Shown: positions 43,207 through 53,811 of the stretch, one piece after another | Layout: each line of letters begins with the position of its first letter | Position numbering within the stretch: the first letter of the stretch is position 1 | Source: Desulfuromonadales bacterium | Lineage (GTDB): Bacteria; Desulfobacterota; Desulfuromonadia; Geobacterales; Pseudopelobacteraceae | Reading direction: 5' to 3' | Length of the DNA: 64,000 nucleotides | Assembly (NCBI GenBank): GCA_013349325.1 | Contig: DUZX01000013.1 | Location: forward strand, 19,705-83,704 | Notes under the pieces: model-generated | Seen by the model: the letters and a program-made list of their open reading frames with translations, nothing else | Databases searched by the model: none | Told to the model about the DNA's origin: nothing | Made by a program: the position numbers and the translations under genes

Positions 43207-45399
43207 ATGCCATCTACCCCTCTCGATGTGGTCATCGTATGGCACATGCATCAGCCGTACTACAAAGATCCGCTCAAAAATGAATACATCCTCCCCTGGA
43301 CCTACCTGCATGGCATCAAGGATTATTTTGACATGCCGGCTATTGTCGAGGACACCCCCGGCGCGCGGGCGGTTTTCAATCTGGTGCCCTCCCTGATCGA
43401 GCAACTGCTCGAATATGCCTCCGGTACGGCGGTCGATCCCTTCTTGATAAAGGCAATGACGGCTCCGGTCGATCTTTCTCTGGACGACAAGCTCTTTTTG
43501 TTGGAGAATTTTTTCTCGGCCAACCGGCAGCATATGATCGAACCTTCGCGGCGCTATCTTGAGCTGCTCTATATGGCCGGAGAAGGGAAAGCGGGCAGTG
43601 CCCGTGATCGCGTCAAACATTTCTCCGATCAGGATCTGCTTGATCTGCAGGTCTGGTTTTTTCTGGCCTGGACCGGTGAGGCGGCCCGCCTGCGATATCC
43701 GGCTTTCGGTGAGCTGGTTGCCAAGGGTGAAAACTACACTGCCACCGATAAGGAACTGCTCTTTAGCACTCAGCAGACCCTGCTGCAGGCCATCATTCCG
43801 CTCTACAAGCGTCTGCATGAACAGGGGCGTATCGAATTGTCCGTCACCCCCTATTATCACCCGATCCTGCCGCTGTTGTGTGAAAGCCGCACCGCCCTGA
43901 CCGCCATGCCGAGGGTCACACTGCCGCAGACCAACTTCCGGCACCCCGAGGACGCCCGCGCTCAGATAAAGAGGGGGATCAATTATTTCCGCGAAATATT
44001 CGGCTTCACCCCGACCGGCATGTGGCCGTCAGAGGGGTCGGTCAGCAACGAAGCGCTGGAGATTATCACCGAATGCGGCATCGGCTGGATCGCCACAGAT
44101 GAGGAGATCCTGGCACAGAGCATGGATGGCGGGCTGGGGAGTCATAAGGAACGGCTCTATCGTCCCTGGCGCATCGCAAACAGTCATGGGGAGCTGGGCG
44201 CTTTCTTTCGTGATCACCAGCTTTCCGATCTGATCGGTTTTACCTATTCGCAATGGGATGCCGGACGGGCCGTGAGCGACCTCTGTAGCCGTCTGAACAG
44301 CATCAAAGCGCGAGTCGGCGGCGAGGGGCGCGTCGTGCCGATTATTCTGGACGGCGAGAATGCCTGGGAATATTACCCCGGTAATGCCTATGACTTTCTG
44401 CAGGGGATGTATCGTGGTATTGCAGAATCGGCGACTCTCAATCTGACGACCTGCTCGGATGTGTTGAAACATACCCGTTTTGACGGACGCCTGCACAGCA
44501 TATTTCCCGGTTCCTGGATTAACGGCAATTACGGCATCTGGATCGGGCACCCTGAAGAAAATCTGGCCTGGGATTTTTTGGCCCAGGCACGCCAGGCGGC
44601 AGTTGCTGCCAATCCGCTGGTGGCAGCTGCACTGGCAAGCGGTGAGCCGTCCGCAGACGCGACCGCCGAACTGATCTGCCGCTCGCTGTACGCTGCCGAA
44701 GGGAGTGACTGGTTCTGGTGGTATGGTGATGATCATTTTTCACCGCACAGTGATCGATTTGACCGGCTGTTCCGCCAGCATCTGATAAATTTGTACCGGC
44801 TGCTCGGCCAGGATCCACCCTATGAACTGCTGGAGCCGATCAAGAAGAAGAGTCCGGCCGGCCTAATTCGGGAACCGGCGGCCTTTATCGATCCAACCAT
44901 TGATGGCCGCATCAGCGATTATTTCGAGTGGCTGGCGGCCGGGCTGTATGATCTGACGCGTCAGGGGTCGGCCATGCATTCCTCGGACCGGATGCTGCAG
45001 AGTTTCTATTACGGCTATAACAAGAGTTCGCTCTTCTTCAGGATTGACGGCGTACAGGAACTGTCCCGTCTTCTGAAAGATATGGACGTGCTCAATCTGC
45101 ACCTGATTTCCGAACGCGAATATCGTCTGCCGCTGCAGATACGAAACGATGAAGGGCTCCTCTTGGTCAGAGAAAGCGGCATCTGGACGCCAACGCGGGG
45201 CTATTGCAGCTGGAAGATTGCGAAAATATGTGAAGTCTGTATTCCGCTGGAGATCGTCAACCCTGTTCCCGGGGGCAAGTTGTTTGCGTCGATGACGCTG
45301 GTGCGTGACAACGAAGAGATCGGCCGCTGGCCGAACGATGCGCCGCTGATGCTACAGTACGCCGGCGCTGATATTGAACTGGATAACTGGTTGATTTAA
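43207..45399 (+). CDS. Glycoside hydrolase family 57 protein
   Basis: 730-residue alpha-glucan enzyme of family GH57. Signature segments are WHMHQPYY (residues about 11-18), GMWPSEGSVSNE with the catalytic glutamate, and LDGENAWEYY. C-terminal residues about 540-730 form a beta-sandwich-like tail. Activity could be alpha-amylase or 4-alpha-glucanotransferase type; sequence reading does not decide. It is cytoplasmic (no signal), in an operon with the nucleotidyltransferase and galT, pointing to glycogen or storage-glucan turnover. Confidence 0.88.
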   Translation: MPSTPLDVVIVWHMHQPYYKDPLKNEYILPWTYLHGIKDYFDMPAIVEDTPGARAVFNLVPSLIEQLLEYASGTAVDPFLIKAMTAPVDLSLDDKLFLLENFFSANRQHMIEPSRRYLELLYMAGEGKAGSARDRVKHFSDQDLLDLQVWFFLAWTGEAARLRYPAFGELVAKGENYTATDKELLFSTQQTLLQAIIPLYKRLHEQGRIELSVTPYYHPILPLLCESRTALTAMPRVTLPQTNFRHPEDARAQIKRGINYFREIFGFTPTGMWPSEGSVSNEALEIITECGIGWIATDEEILAQSMDGGLGSHKERLYRPWRIANSHGELGAFFRDHQLSDLIGFTYSQWDAGRAVSDLCSRLNSIKARVGGEGRVVPIILDGENAWEYYPGNAYDFLQGMYRGIAESATLNLTTCSDVLKHTRFDGRLHSIFPGSWINGNYGIWIGHPEENLAWDFLAQARQAAVAANPLVAAALASGEPSADATAELICRSLYAAEGSDWFWWYGDDHFSPHSDRFDRLFRQHLINLYRLLGQDPPYELLEPIKKKSPAGLIREPAAFIDPTIDGRISDYFEWLAAGLYDLTRQGSAMHSSDRMLQSFYYGYNKSSLFFRIDGVQELSRLLKDMDVLNLHLISEREYRLPLQIRNDEGLLLVRESGIWTPTRGYCSWKIAKICEVCIPLEIVNPVPGGKLFASMTLVRDNEEIGRWPNDAPLMLQYAGADIELDNWLI

Positions 45400-45412
45400 A
45401 CCTGGAGGCTAC

Positions 45413-46438
45413 ATGTCTGAACTTCGCTGGGACCCGATTAAATTACACTGGGTCATTATCGCAACCGAACGTGGCCGTCGTCCGCGAGATTTTCAGGTAC
45501 AGGATGAGCATCGTGCCATGACCGCCTGTCCATTTTGTTACGGAAATGAGGATAAGACGCCACCGGAGATTTTTGCAATCCGTCCCGGCGGTCCCGCCAA
45601 TTCTGCTAACTGGCGGGTGCGTGTCATCCCTAACAAATACCCGGCCCTGCGCGTGGAAGGCGAGCTGAATAATCGTGCCTACGGCATGTATGACGTCATG
45701 AACGGTATCGGTGCTCATGAGGTTATTATTGAGACACCCGATCACCAGCGAACGCTGGCCGATTTGACCACCAGCGAAATTACCGATGTCCTGATCGCCT
45801 ATCGCCACCGCTATCTTGATCTGCGCAAGGATTTCCGCTTCCGTTTCATGGTGCTCTTTAAAAACTACGGTAGCAGCGCCGGCGCGACTCTGCAGCACGC
45901 GCACAGCCAGCTGATTGCCGTGCCGCTGCTGCCGCCGGTTGCCAGCACGCAGCTTAAAGTGGCCCGCAACTATTACAGCAGCAAGGAACGCTGCATCTTT
46001 TGCGACCTGATCAGCTTTGAGTTGAACGAAGGGGTCCGTGTTGTCAAAGAGTTTTCCAACTTCGTTACGTTGACACCCTACGCCTCCAGCTCCCCTTTCG
46101 AGCTGCGCCTCTATCCCAAGCGTCACAGCCACGACTTTGCGCTGATGAATGATGCCCAGCTGGCCGAACTGGCCGTTGCCATGAGGGACATGCTGCTGCG
46201 GATCAAGGTTGTGCTGCGTGACGCCCCCTACAACTTCATCCTGCACACAGCCCCACCCATGCATCGCCGCCCCGGTAAACCGGGACACTGGAATTCGCTG
46301 GAATACGATTTCCACTGGTACATCGAGCTGGTTCCCCGTCTCAGCCAGGTAGCCGGATTCGAGTGGGGTACCGGTTTCTACATCAATCCGACCTCGCCGG
46401 AGGACGCGGCCCTCTTTCTGCGTGAGGCGGATGTCTGA
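45413..46438 (+). CDS. galT: Galactose-1-phosphate uridylyltransferase family protein
   Basis: 341-residue HIT-superfamily transferase. The nucleophile motif HxHxQ is present as LQHAHSQL; zinc-ligand candidates are the CPFC and CIFCDL cysteines. Family length is right. In organisms without a Leloir pathway the same family acts on glucose-1-phosphate with UDP or ADP, so the sugar is uncertain. It lies 13 bases after GH57 and overlaps the next gene by 8 bases. Confidence 0.88.
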   Translation: MSELRWDPIKLHWVIIATERGRRPRDFQVQDEHRAMTACPFCYGNEDKTPPEIFAIRPGGPANSANWRVRVIPNKYPALRVEGELNNRAYGMYDVMNGIGAHEVIIETPDHQRTLADLTTSEITDVLIAYRHRYLDLRKDFRFRFMVLFKNYGSSAGATLQHAHSQLIAVPLLPPVASTQLKVARNYYSSKERCIFCDLISFELNEGVRVVKEFSNFVTLTPYASSSPFELRLYPKRHSHDFALMNDAQLAELAVAMRDMLLRIKVVLRDAPYNFILHTAPPMHRRPGKPGHWNSLEYDFHWYIELVPRLSQVAGFEWGTGFYINPTSPEDAALFLREADV

Positions 46439-47312
46439 GCTGAAAGTGATTCTCGAGCGGGTCTATGCGATCCGCTCCCGGCAGTATCTGGTCAACGATC
46501 CGCTCTCATTCTGTCATCGCTATGACGACCCTCGCGATCGGGAAATCGCAGCTGTCATTGCGGCCGCTTTTGCCTATGGCGGGATTAAAGTCATCCTGCG
46601 CACGCTGGAGTCAATCTTTGGCGAGCTTGGGGTGTCGCCGTGGCGCTACGTGACGGATTTCAATCCACGGCAGGGGCTGCAGACGTTTGCCGGCTTCAGG
46701 CATCGTTTCAACGATGGCCGCGACCTGTGCGCCCTGTTGTGGTCGATTCGTCAGATGCTCGCACAGGCCGGTACGGTTGAAGCTTTCTTCCTGCGCAGCC
46801 ACGATGCAGAAGCCGAGGATGTCACCGGCAGCCTGAACGGCTACAGCGCCTCCGTCCTGGCGCTGGATTATGAGCCTGTCTTTGGAACCCACCAGATCCC
46901 TGACGATTCATACTTCCCTTTTTTATTCCCCGCACCCGTTTCGGGCAGTGCGTGCAAGCGGCTCTGCATGTTCCTGCGCTGGGTTGTGCGTCCGGATGAC
47001 GGCATCGACCTGGCGCTCTGGCACGGGGTTGCGCCCGCGCAGCTGATCATTCCGGTTGATACGCATATCAGCCGCATCAGTAGATATCTCGGTCTTACTA
47101 CCAGGAATTCCGCTGATTGGCGCATGGCTCGCGAGATCACGGCAGCGCTGCGCGCCTGTGACTCAAATGATCCGGTAAAGTATGATTTTGCCCTGGCTCA
47201 TCTCGGTATCAGCGCCGGTTGCGATGGGAAAGATCCGGCCCTCTGTCTTACCTGTCCTATAGCAAAAATATGCTCGCAACCCGCCGTCAACTACGGGAAA
47301 TCAGCGGCGTAA
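46431..47312 (+). CDS. TIGR02757/DUF2400 family protein
   Basis: 293-residue helical protein. Family-type segments are DPREIAA-like FCHRYDDPRDREIAAVIAA, then DDGIDLALWHGV and LIIPVDTHISRISRYLGL, with four C-terminal cysteines (ALCLTCPIAKIC). The end resembles HhH-GPD DNA glycosylases with an Fe-S loop; function is unproven. ATG 46431 overlaps the end of galT. Confidence 0.82.
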   Translation: MSELKVILERVYAIRSRQYLVNDPLSFCHRYDDPRDREIAAVIAAAFAYGGIKVILRTLESIFGELGVSPWRYVTDFNPRQGLQTFAGFRHRFNDGRDLCALLWSIRQMLAQAGTVEAFFLRSHDAEAEDVTGSLNGYSASVLALDYEPVFGTHQIPDDSYFPFLFPAPVSGSACKRLCMFLRWVVRPDDGIDLALWHGVAPAQLIIPVDTHISRISRYLGLTTRNSADWRMAREITAALRACDSNDPVKYDFALAHLGISAGCDGKDPALCLTCPIAKICSQPAVNYGKSAA

Positions 47313-47412
47313 AAATTTGACACCCCCCTACCTTTCTGCTATACGACTAACGGTGTTTCATAGAGTTCCGCCGATTACCGCGAAATAAGCTGTCATCAAC
47401 GGGGAGTCGCAG

Positions 47413-48936
47413 ATGATAATCAAATGTGAAAAATGCCTGACCAAGTTTCGACTTGACGATGCACGCGTCACTGAGAAGGGTGTCAAGGTTCGCTGCGTCA
47501 AGTGCAAGCATGTTTTCGCAGTGCGCAGGGAGCAGCCGGCAGTCGATGCCCCGGAATCCGCTGCTGCCCCGGAACTGGCTGTAGCTGCGCTGACACAGGC
47601 GGCCCCTGTTTCTGAACCATCAGAACCGCAGCAGCCGGAATCTGAACCATCATACGCATTTTCATTTGAGAGTCTGAGCAACAGCACGCCTCAAGCTGAA
47701 ATGGCTGAAAATAGAGAGATACCTGAAGCGGTACCGCCGCGTGATGCCGAAAAGGATGCGGTCGCGCCAGAACCGGAAACAGAGGGGTTCACGTTTGACG
47801 CTGAAGAAGCATGTGTCAGCGCCGCTCCTGAACAGGATGCTGCCATAGCACCCCCCACTGCAGACGAAATCGACTTCGATAGCTTTGATTTTGGCGACAG
47901 CCTGCCGGAAACTGCTCCGGCCGCAGAATCAAGCGCAACTCCGCCAGCTACGGTTGAGCCCGGCAGCGAAACAGGTGCTACCGGCAGATCGGATGACACA
48001 CCGCACGGGCTCGATTTTTCGGATGACGACATGTTTGGATCGGTGGTAACTCCGAAAGCGGAGGAAAGTGACGAGCCGATTACGTTTGATTTTGATACAG
48101 ACAGTTTTGCAGAATCCATCGATACCGGGATTCCCGATGCGGCCGGAGGCAAGGAAAACGCCATCACTGCCGGGATAAACAGTGAGACCCCCTTCACCCT
48201 CGGGGATATTGATTTTGGTGACGAACTTACCTCCGTAGCGGTGCAACAGGTCAATTCTGAAGCGCTCAAGCCTTCGCAGGAGAATCTTTTTGCACCGTTA
48301 GCCGAAGCCCGGCAAGAGCCGGCTGATGTACCGGAGGCGTTGCCGACTCAACCGGAAGCATTCTTCAGTAGTAGTCAGCCGGAATCGGAACTGCCGCCGC
48401 TCCCGATCGCGTCCCGGCGCAAGCAGAGCCCGCTGTTCGGAGCGGTTATTGCCGTCGTAGCATTGCTGGTAGTCGGAACGCTTGGCTATTTCGGTTTTTC
48501 CGCGTTTAAACCTGAAAAGGGGAAGGGTCTGGAAGAAACCGGTAAAATCAGTGTCATTGGCGTCAAAGCCGGTTTTGTTGAGAGCAAAACAAACGGCACC
48601 CTGCTGGTAATTACCGGTGAGGCGCGTAACGATTATTCCAAACCACGTGCGGCTCTACAGGTAAAAGGTCTGGTGTACGGTGCCGCCGGGCAGGTTCTGG
48701 CCAGTAAAGATGCATATTGCGGAAACCGATTGTCAAACGAACAGCTCGCCAGTTTCCCGCTGGAGCGGATTGAAGCGACCATGGCCAATCAATTCGGAGA
48801 CTCGCTGGATAACATGGAGGTCATGCCGGGTAAGACGGTGCCCTTTATTGTCGTCATCCCCTTTACACCAGCAGGCGCCAAAGACTTTGGTGTGGAGGTC
48901 ATCGGTTCTACGGTCGCTGCCGGCAAACAGAAGTGA
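47413..48936 (+). CDS. MJ0042-type zinc-ribbon / DUF3426 membrane protein
   Basis: 507 residues. The N terminus is a zinc ribbon with two CxxC pairs (CEKCLTKFRLDD and VRCVKCKHVF). It is followed by about 300 residues of acidic, proline/alanine-rich low-complexity sequence, one membrane helix (about residues 342-362) and a C-terminal DUF3426 domain with a strand-rich pattern (LLVITGEARNDYSKPRA). This layout is common in delta-proteobacteria; role unknown, perhaps a tethered regulator. Transcribed alone. Confidence 0.85.
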   Translation: MIIKCEKCLTKFRLDDARVTEKGVKVRCVKCKHVFAVRREQPAVDAPESAAAPELAVAALTQAAPVSEPSEPQQPESEPSYAFSFESLSNSTPQAEMAENREIPEAVPPRDAEKDAVAPEPETEGFTFDAEEACVSAAPEQDAAIAPPTADEIDFDSFDFGDSLPETAPAAESSATPPATVEPGSETGATGRSDDTPHGLDFSDDDMFGSVVTPKAEESDEPITFDFDTDSFAESIDTGIPDAAGGKENAITAGINSETPFTLGDIDFGDELTSVAVQQVNSEALKPSQENLFAPLAEARQEPADVPEALPTQPEAFFSSSQPESELPPLPIASRRKQSPLFGAVIAVVALLVVGTLGYFGFSAFKPEKGKGLEETGKISVIGVKAGFVESKTNGTLLVITGEARNDYSKPRAALQVKGLVYGAAGQVLASKDAYCGNRLSNEQLASFPLERIEATMANQFGDSLDNMEVMPGKTVPFIVVIPFTPAGAKDFGVEVIGSTVAAGKQK

Positions 48937-48946
48937 CGGAACTCCC

Positions 48947-49504
48947 CTAATTACACTCCATCCCGCCTTGAATCCAGGCGGTTACGTCTGCTTCCCACTG
49001 TTTCAGTCCCCCCTGGACGAGCTCTTTTTCGACTCGTCCCTTCGGTAGTTTACCGCTCTTGGGGGTCGCCCCGGCAATGCCCCACAGAACGCGCGGACTC
49101 GTCAGAAGGTGTTCGGTCATATCCCGGGCAGCTTTTCCTCTGTGTTTAAACTGTACGTGCATCTCCCGCTTGATGGTTTCGCAGGTTTGCAGTGCATTCA
49201 TATCCGACGTGTACAGACCGGGGCGCGCAAACCAATCGTCGGCACGGGCAAATCCGGTTACCTCCTTATCGTGGCATTCGACGCACTTTTCAGCTGTAAG
49301 CTCACGGTGAGTCGTGAGCGCCAGTCCATCCAGCTTTTTCTCAAAGAAGTCGTGGCAGGTCGTACACCCTTTGGATTGAAACTTCGGAAAGAGGTGCGTG
49401 CTGAACATGACAGCCCTGTTTGGTGCCCGGCGCTGCAGAGTTGCGAACAGCAGAACGATCAGAATAATGGCACCCACACTTAGTGCAGCGGTGTAACCTT
49501 TCAT
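48947..49504 (-). CDS. Membrane-anchored diheme c-type cytochrome
   Basis: 185 residues with one N-terminal membrane helix (about 6-22) and two CxxCH heme sites (Cys 47/Cys 50/His 51 and Cys 74/Cys 77/His 78). A signal-anchor fits attachment to the periplasmic face of the inner membrane. Redox partners are not evident: it is convergent with the DUF3426 gene, and gltX lies upstream. Confidence 0.85.
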   Translation of the reverse strand: MKGYTAALSVGAIILIVLLFATLQRRAPNRAVMFSTHLFPKFQSKGCTTCHDFFEKKLDGLALTTHRELTAEKCVECHDKEVTGFARADDWFARPGLYTSDMNALQTCETIKREMHVQFKHRGKAARDMTEHLLTSPRVLWGIAGATPKSGKLPKGRVEKELVQGGLKQWEADVTAWIQGGMECN

Positions 49505-49559
49505 CCCTTCAACCTCCTGGTAGTGAATCTATTCACTCTGTTTCAGAAAATGTAGGCGT

Positions 49560-50960
49560 TCAGCCAGCCACAAACGCCCGTGCCTTCTGAATCCTGCTGA
49601 TAGTTTCTTTCAATCCCAGAGCGACGATAATTTCACCGAGTCCGGGCGCCTGGGCGCTGCCTGAGAGTGCGATTCGTACCGGTTGACCGACCAGCCCCAT
49701 CTTCAACTCCAGATCAAGGCTGATTTCCTTTAAGAGCGCTTCAACACCGGCTTCGTCAATGCTGCTGACAGCGCTGAATTTGGCAACAGCTGCGTCATAG
49801 ACCGCCAGCATCTTCTCTTTGTCATATTTGGCCAGGGCAGCTTCATCATAGCTGGTCGGAGCTACATAAAAAAACAGGGCGCGATCGGCCATCTCTTCCA
49901 AGGTTTGGGCGCGCTGCTGCAGAGTCTTGACTACCAGCGTCATGTCCGGTCCTCCTGCGGTGGAGACGTCGCGCTTCGAGAGGTGCGGCAGCAGCAGATC
50001 GGCCAGTCGCTGCGGATCGCCGCTCTTGATATAGTGGGCATTTAACCAGTTCAGCTTTTCAGTATTGAAAACCGACGCGGAACGGCCCACTCCGCTGATG
50101 TCAAACTTCCGGATCATCTCGTCGCGGCTGAAGATTTCATCGTCGCCAGAGCTCCATCCGAGTCGGACCAGGTAGTTCGTCAGCGCCTCAGGCAGATAGC
50201 CCATGTCACGGTAAGCGATCACGCTGGTGGCGCCGTGCCGCTTGGAAAGACGCGCTTTGTCTGAGCCGAGGATCATCGGCACATGCGCAAATTGCGGCAC
50301 CGGAAAGCCGAGCGCTTCGTAGAGCTGCACCTGGCGAGGTGTATTGTTGACATGATCATCACCACGGATAACGGTCGTGATGCGCATCGTGGCATCGTCG
50401 ATCACCACGCAGAAATTGTAGGTGGGGGTGCCGTCCGTGCGTTGGATGATCAGATCGTCCAGCTCCTCATTCGGGAAGGTTATCTTCCCCTTGATCAGGT
50501 CGTCAAAAGCGGTCACTCCCCCCCGTGGTGCACGGAAACGGACCACGCAGGGTTGACCCTCCGGAAGATCGCTGCGATCGCGACAGGTGCCGTCATACTT
50601 GGGTTTGCGACCTTCCTGCATGGCCAGATTGCGCTTGGCATCCAGCTCTTCGGCACTGCAGTAGCAGCGATAGGCCTTGCCGGCATCCAGCAGTTTCTGG
50701 ACGTACTCCTTGTAAAGAGGAAACGAGGCCGACTGATAAAAGGGTCCTTCATCCCACTCCAGCCCAAGCCAGGACATCCCCTCCAGTATTGCATCGACCG
50801 ATTCTTTGGTGGAGCGCTCCACATCGGTATCTTCGATACGCAGGATAAAGGTGCCCCCCTCCTTTCTGGCCTGCAGCCAGTTAAAAAGAGCGGTACGGGC
50901 GCCACCTACATGCAGGTAGCCGGTGGGACTGGGGGCGAAACGGACGCGAAGTTCGGACAT
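49560..50960 (-). CDS. gltX: Glutamyl-tRNA synthetase
   Basis: 466-residue class I synthetase with [16 protein letters not shown] (HIGH region), a zinc-binding-type CYCSAEEL and the KMSKS-equivalent [10 protein letters not shown]. Normal family length. A GltX2 with relaxed specificity cannot be excluded by eye. Confidence 0.96.
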   Translation of the reverse strand: MSELRVRFAPSPTGYLHVGGARTALFNWLQARKEGGTFILRIEDTDVERSTKESVDAILEGMSWLGLEWDEGPFYQSASFPLYKEYVQKLLDAGKAYRCYCSAEELDAKRNLAMQEGRKPKYDGTCRDRSDLPEGQPCVVRFRAPRGGVTAFDDLIKGKITFPNEELDDLIIQRTDGTPTYNFCVVIDDATMRITTVIRGDDHVNNTPRQVQLYEALGFPVPQFAHVPMILGSDKARLSKRHGATSVIAYRDMGYLPEALTNYLVRLGWSSGDDEIFSRDEMIRKFDISGVGRSASVFNTEKLNWLNAHYIKSGDPQRLADLLLPHLSKRDVSTAGGPDMTLVVKTLQQRAQTLEEMADRALFFYVAPTSYDEAALAKYDKEKMLAVYDAAVAKFSAVSSIDEAGVEALLKEISLDLELKMGLVGQPVRIALSGSAQAPGLGEIIVALGLKETISRIQKARAFVAG

Positions 50961-51135
50961 GCAGAATCTCCTTGCTATGGACGGAAGCGGTAGTGTTAAA
51001 AAGATGGACGGGACTATAGCACTGTCAGGCCGCCCCGAAAAGGCATTTTCTGCCGAACGCTGTTAGCTTTTGGCTTTGACAGCACCGGTCTGCATCGTGT
51101 TAGTATGCGCACTCACTACGGTATACGGAGCTGGT

Positions 51136-52791
51136 ATGCAGACAATTGTTTCTCTTCTTGGGGAAAGCTGTCGACGAAACAGTGACCGGCAGGCGCTCCG
51201 TGAAAAGGTCGCTGGCAGCTGGCAGAGTATCAACTATGGCGAACTCTGGAAGCTGTCAGGTTGCATTGCGGCCGGGTTGGTTGCGGCCGGTTTCAAGGCC
51301 GGTGAGCATGCTGCGCTGCTGGCGCCTTCGTCACCTGAATGGGTTGCTACCTATCTTGGAATTCTCCGGGCGGGCGGCGTGGTGGTGCCGATTGACAAGG
51401 AGTTGAAATCTGCTGAGTTACGACATATTCTGACAGATAGTGACGCCCGCTTTGTGTTCAGTATCGCACCGATTCTCGATAAGTTATTGGAAACATCTCC
51501 TGATTTGCCGGGTGTAGAGTTGATCATTCTCTTTGATCCGCATACAGAACATCATAACCGGTTTACACGCGCAGGGCGCCTGATCTCTCTAGATCAGTTG
51601 TGCCGCGATAAAGAACCGCCGGGACCTGCACGTAGTCCCCATGATACGGCGGTGATCCTTTACACGTCGGGAACGACCGGGCGTTCCAAGGGGGCCATGC
51701 TCAGCCATGACAATATCGTTTCAAATCTCCAGGCGGCAGCCGGTCACTTTGGCCTTGACCAGAACATTCACACGCTCTCGTTCCTGCCGATTAACCATGT
51801 CTTTGAGCAGGTCTGCGGCGTGCTGCTTCCGCTTTCATTGGGAGGACGGGTTTCTTTCTGTGAATCGCTGAAAAAACTGGGAGAAAATCTGGCCGAGGTC
51901 AGACCGACTTTCTTTCTGGCTGTGCCGGCCGTCTACCGCATGATTCTGGATCGCATCACGAAAAAGATTAATTCCCGGAAAATGACGCGGTTGCTGTTTT
52001 CAGTGCCGTTGACGCGCCGACTGGTCACATCAAAAATTCAGCGGGCATTTGGCGCCGGAACCATCTTCATCAGTGGCGGGGCGGCGCTCGACCCGGCCGT
52101 CGCCGAGGGGATAACCGCCCTTGGACTGTCAATTTATCAGGGGTACGGCATCACGGAGACATCACCAATTATCAGTGCCGAACGGCCGGGTGTCACGCGG
52201 TTGGGCACGGTCGGACGACTGCTGGAAAGGGTGCAGGTGCGTATCACCGAACCAAATGAGGACGGAATCGGCGAAATCCTCGTCAAGGGGCCGAATGTGA
52301 TGCAGGGCTATTACAAGAACCCGCGCGCCACTGCGGAGGTACTCTCAGACGGCTGGTATCACAGTGGTGACCTGGGCTCGTTGAGTCAGGATGGTTTTTT
52401 GACCATCAGTGGTCGGCTCAAGAACCTGATCGTCACTCCCAACGGAAAGAACGTCTACCCGGAAGAGGTCGAAATCGAACTTCTCAAAAGCCCGCTTATT
52501 GCCGAAGTGATGGTGTATGGCCACAAAGTCGGAACGGCTGAAGAGGTTCATGCTATCATCTATCCGCAGCAGGAAGCACTCGACAACCACGGTCGGATTA
52601 CGGGTAACTGCTCGATGAGCGAGGCCGATGTCGAGGCACTGCTGCGGGAAGAGGTGCAAACCCGTTGTCGGCAGCTGGCAGATTTTAAACGGGTCAGGAA
52701 GTTCACGCTTCGCGAAGACGAATTTCCTAAGACAACTACCCGAAAAATCAAGCGCTTTGCGGTCGAAGCCAGCATCTTAACCGGACCGTAA
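51136..52791 (+). CDS. AMP-forming acyl-CoA synthetase / ligase
   Basis: 551-residue ANL-superfamily enzyme that activates a carboxylic acid, probably a long-chain fatty acid, as acyl-CoA. P-loop ILYTSGTTGRSKGAMLS (about residues 175-191), GYGITETSP and YHSGDLGSLSQDGFLTISG are all typical, as is the C-terminal lysine in PKTTTRKIKR. The frame is open to 51070, but ATG 51136 aligns with family starts and avoids a spurious hydrophobic extension. It stands alone between gltX and aroE. Confidence 0.88.
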   Translation: MQTIVSLLGESCRRNSDRQALREKVAGSWQSINYGELWKLSGCIAAGLVAAGFKAGEHAALLAPSSPEWVATYLGILRAGGVVVPIDKELKSAELRHILTDSDARFVFSIAPILDKLLETSPDLPGVELIILFDPHTEHHNRFTRAGRLISLDQLCRDKEPPGPARSPHDTAVILYTSGTTGRSKGAMLSHDNIVSNLQAAAGHFGLDQNIHTLSFLPINHVFEQVCGVLLPLSLGGRVSFCESLKKLGENLAEVRPTFFLAVPAVYRMILDRITKKINSRKMTRLLFSVPLTRRLVTSKIQRAFGAGTIFISGGAALDPAVAEGITALGLSIYQGYGITETSPIISAERPGVTRLGTVGRLLERVQVRITEPNEDGIGEILVKGPNVMQGYYKNPRATAEVLSDGWYHSGDLGSLSQDGFLTISGRLKNLIVTPNGKNVYPEEVEIELLKSPLIAEVMVYGHKVGTAEEVHAIIYPQQEALDNHGRITGNCSMSEADVEALLREEVQTRCRQLADFKRVRKFTLREDEFPKTTTRKIKRFAVEASILTGP

Positions 52792-52848
52792 TGTAAGCAG
52801 TTGTTTCATTTCAGCTCGTGACTACTACACAAGGAGTGTACCCATCCC

Positions 52849-53718
52849 ATGAAAAAAGACGGCATCATCGCCAGCAGCACCCAACTCTGCGCCGTGATCG
52901 GCAACCCTGTCTCCCATAGCCTCTCTCCGGCTATCCACAATGCCGGATTCAATGAACTCGGCCTCGATTTTGTTTACCTTGCCTTCCCGGTAGAAGACTT
53001 GAAAAGCGCGCTCTCCGGCATGCGAGCACTGAAGAGCTTTCGCGGTATGAGTGTTACCATTCCGCATAAAGTTGAGGCACTGCAGTATGTGGACGAAGTT
53101 GCTGAGGTTGATCGGTATATCGGTTCGATCAATACGATTATTAATGAAAATGGCAAACTCAAGGCCTTCGGCACGGATGGCCCCGGAGCCCTGAAAGCGC
53201 TTAAGGATGCCGGAGTTACCCTGGAGGGTGCGAATGTTCTCATGCTGGGAGCCGGCGGTGCGGCGCGCGCTATTGCCTTCACACTGGCCAGTGAAACGCG
53301 TCTTGAAGGTCTCACTATTCTGGATGTGAACGAAGCTGTTCTGCTCGGTTTGGCAGATGATTTGAAAAACGGCACCCCGGCACGTATCAATGCTGAAGTT
53401 TTTGGTGAGGACTCCCTGGCGCAGGCGATGGAGAAGGCGCATGTCATCATCAACTGTACCCCTATCGGCATGCACCCTCATCGTGACGCCAGCCTTGTGC
53501 CGGTCCGACTATTTCGCACCGGTCAGGTGGTATTCGATATCATCTACAATCCTCTGGAAACAAAGCTGCTTGCCGATGCGCGTGCACATGGACTGAAAAC
53601 GGTCTCGGGTGTCGAGATGTTTATCAACCAGGCCGTGCTTCAGTTCAGGCACTTTACGGGTGAGGATGCGCCGATCGAGGTGATGAGGAAGGTGTTGATG
53701 CAGAACCTGGGGTGCTGA
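52849..53718 (+). CDS. aroE: Shikimate dehydrogenase
   Basis: NADPH-dependent reduction of 3-dehydroshikimate in aromatic amino-acid synthesis. 289 residues with HSLSPAIHN substrate site, MSVTIPHK with the catalytic lysine, GTDGPG, and the NADP-binding LGAGGAARAI. Normal AroE size. AAGGAG lies upstream of ATG 52849. Confidence 0.95.
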   Translation: MKKDGIIASSTQLCAVIGNPVSHSLSPAIHNAGFNELGLDFVYLAFPVEDLKSALSGMRALKSFRGMSVTIPHKVEALQYVDEVAEVDRYIGSINTIINENGKLKAFGTDGPGALKALKDAGVTLEGANVLMLGAGGAARAIAFTLASETRLEGLTILDVNEAVLLGLADDLKNGTPARINAEVFGEDSLAQAMEKAHVIINCTPIGMHPHRDASLVPVRLFRTGQVVFDIIYNPLETKLLADARAHGLKTVSGVEMFINQAVLQFRHFTGEDAPIEVMRKVLMQNLGC

Positions 53719-53750
53719 ATGCCGTAGGGGTAGCGATTGGGTGCCGAGAC

Positions 53751-53796
53751 ATAACAAAACGGGGCGCTTCAGTATGAAAGTGCCCCGTTTTGTTAT
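53751..53796. terminator. Bidirectional intrinsic terminator between aroE and ppdK
   Basis: Long stem ACAAAACGGGGC.../...GCCCCGTTTTGT with a short loop, flanked by A-rich and T-rich tracts on both sides, in the gap between convergent genes. Confidence 0.9.
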
Positions 53797-53811
53797 GATA
53801 AAGGTTGAGTC

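Noticed and set aside
51121..51132. GGTATACG before the acyl-CoA ligase as another XRE-cupin site
   Set aside because: It lacks the flanking T and A of TGTATACA and is a 6-base palindrome likely by chance.
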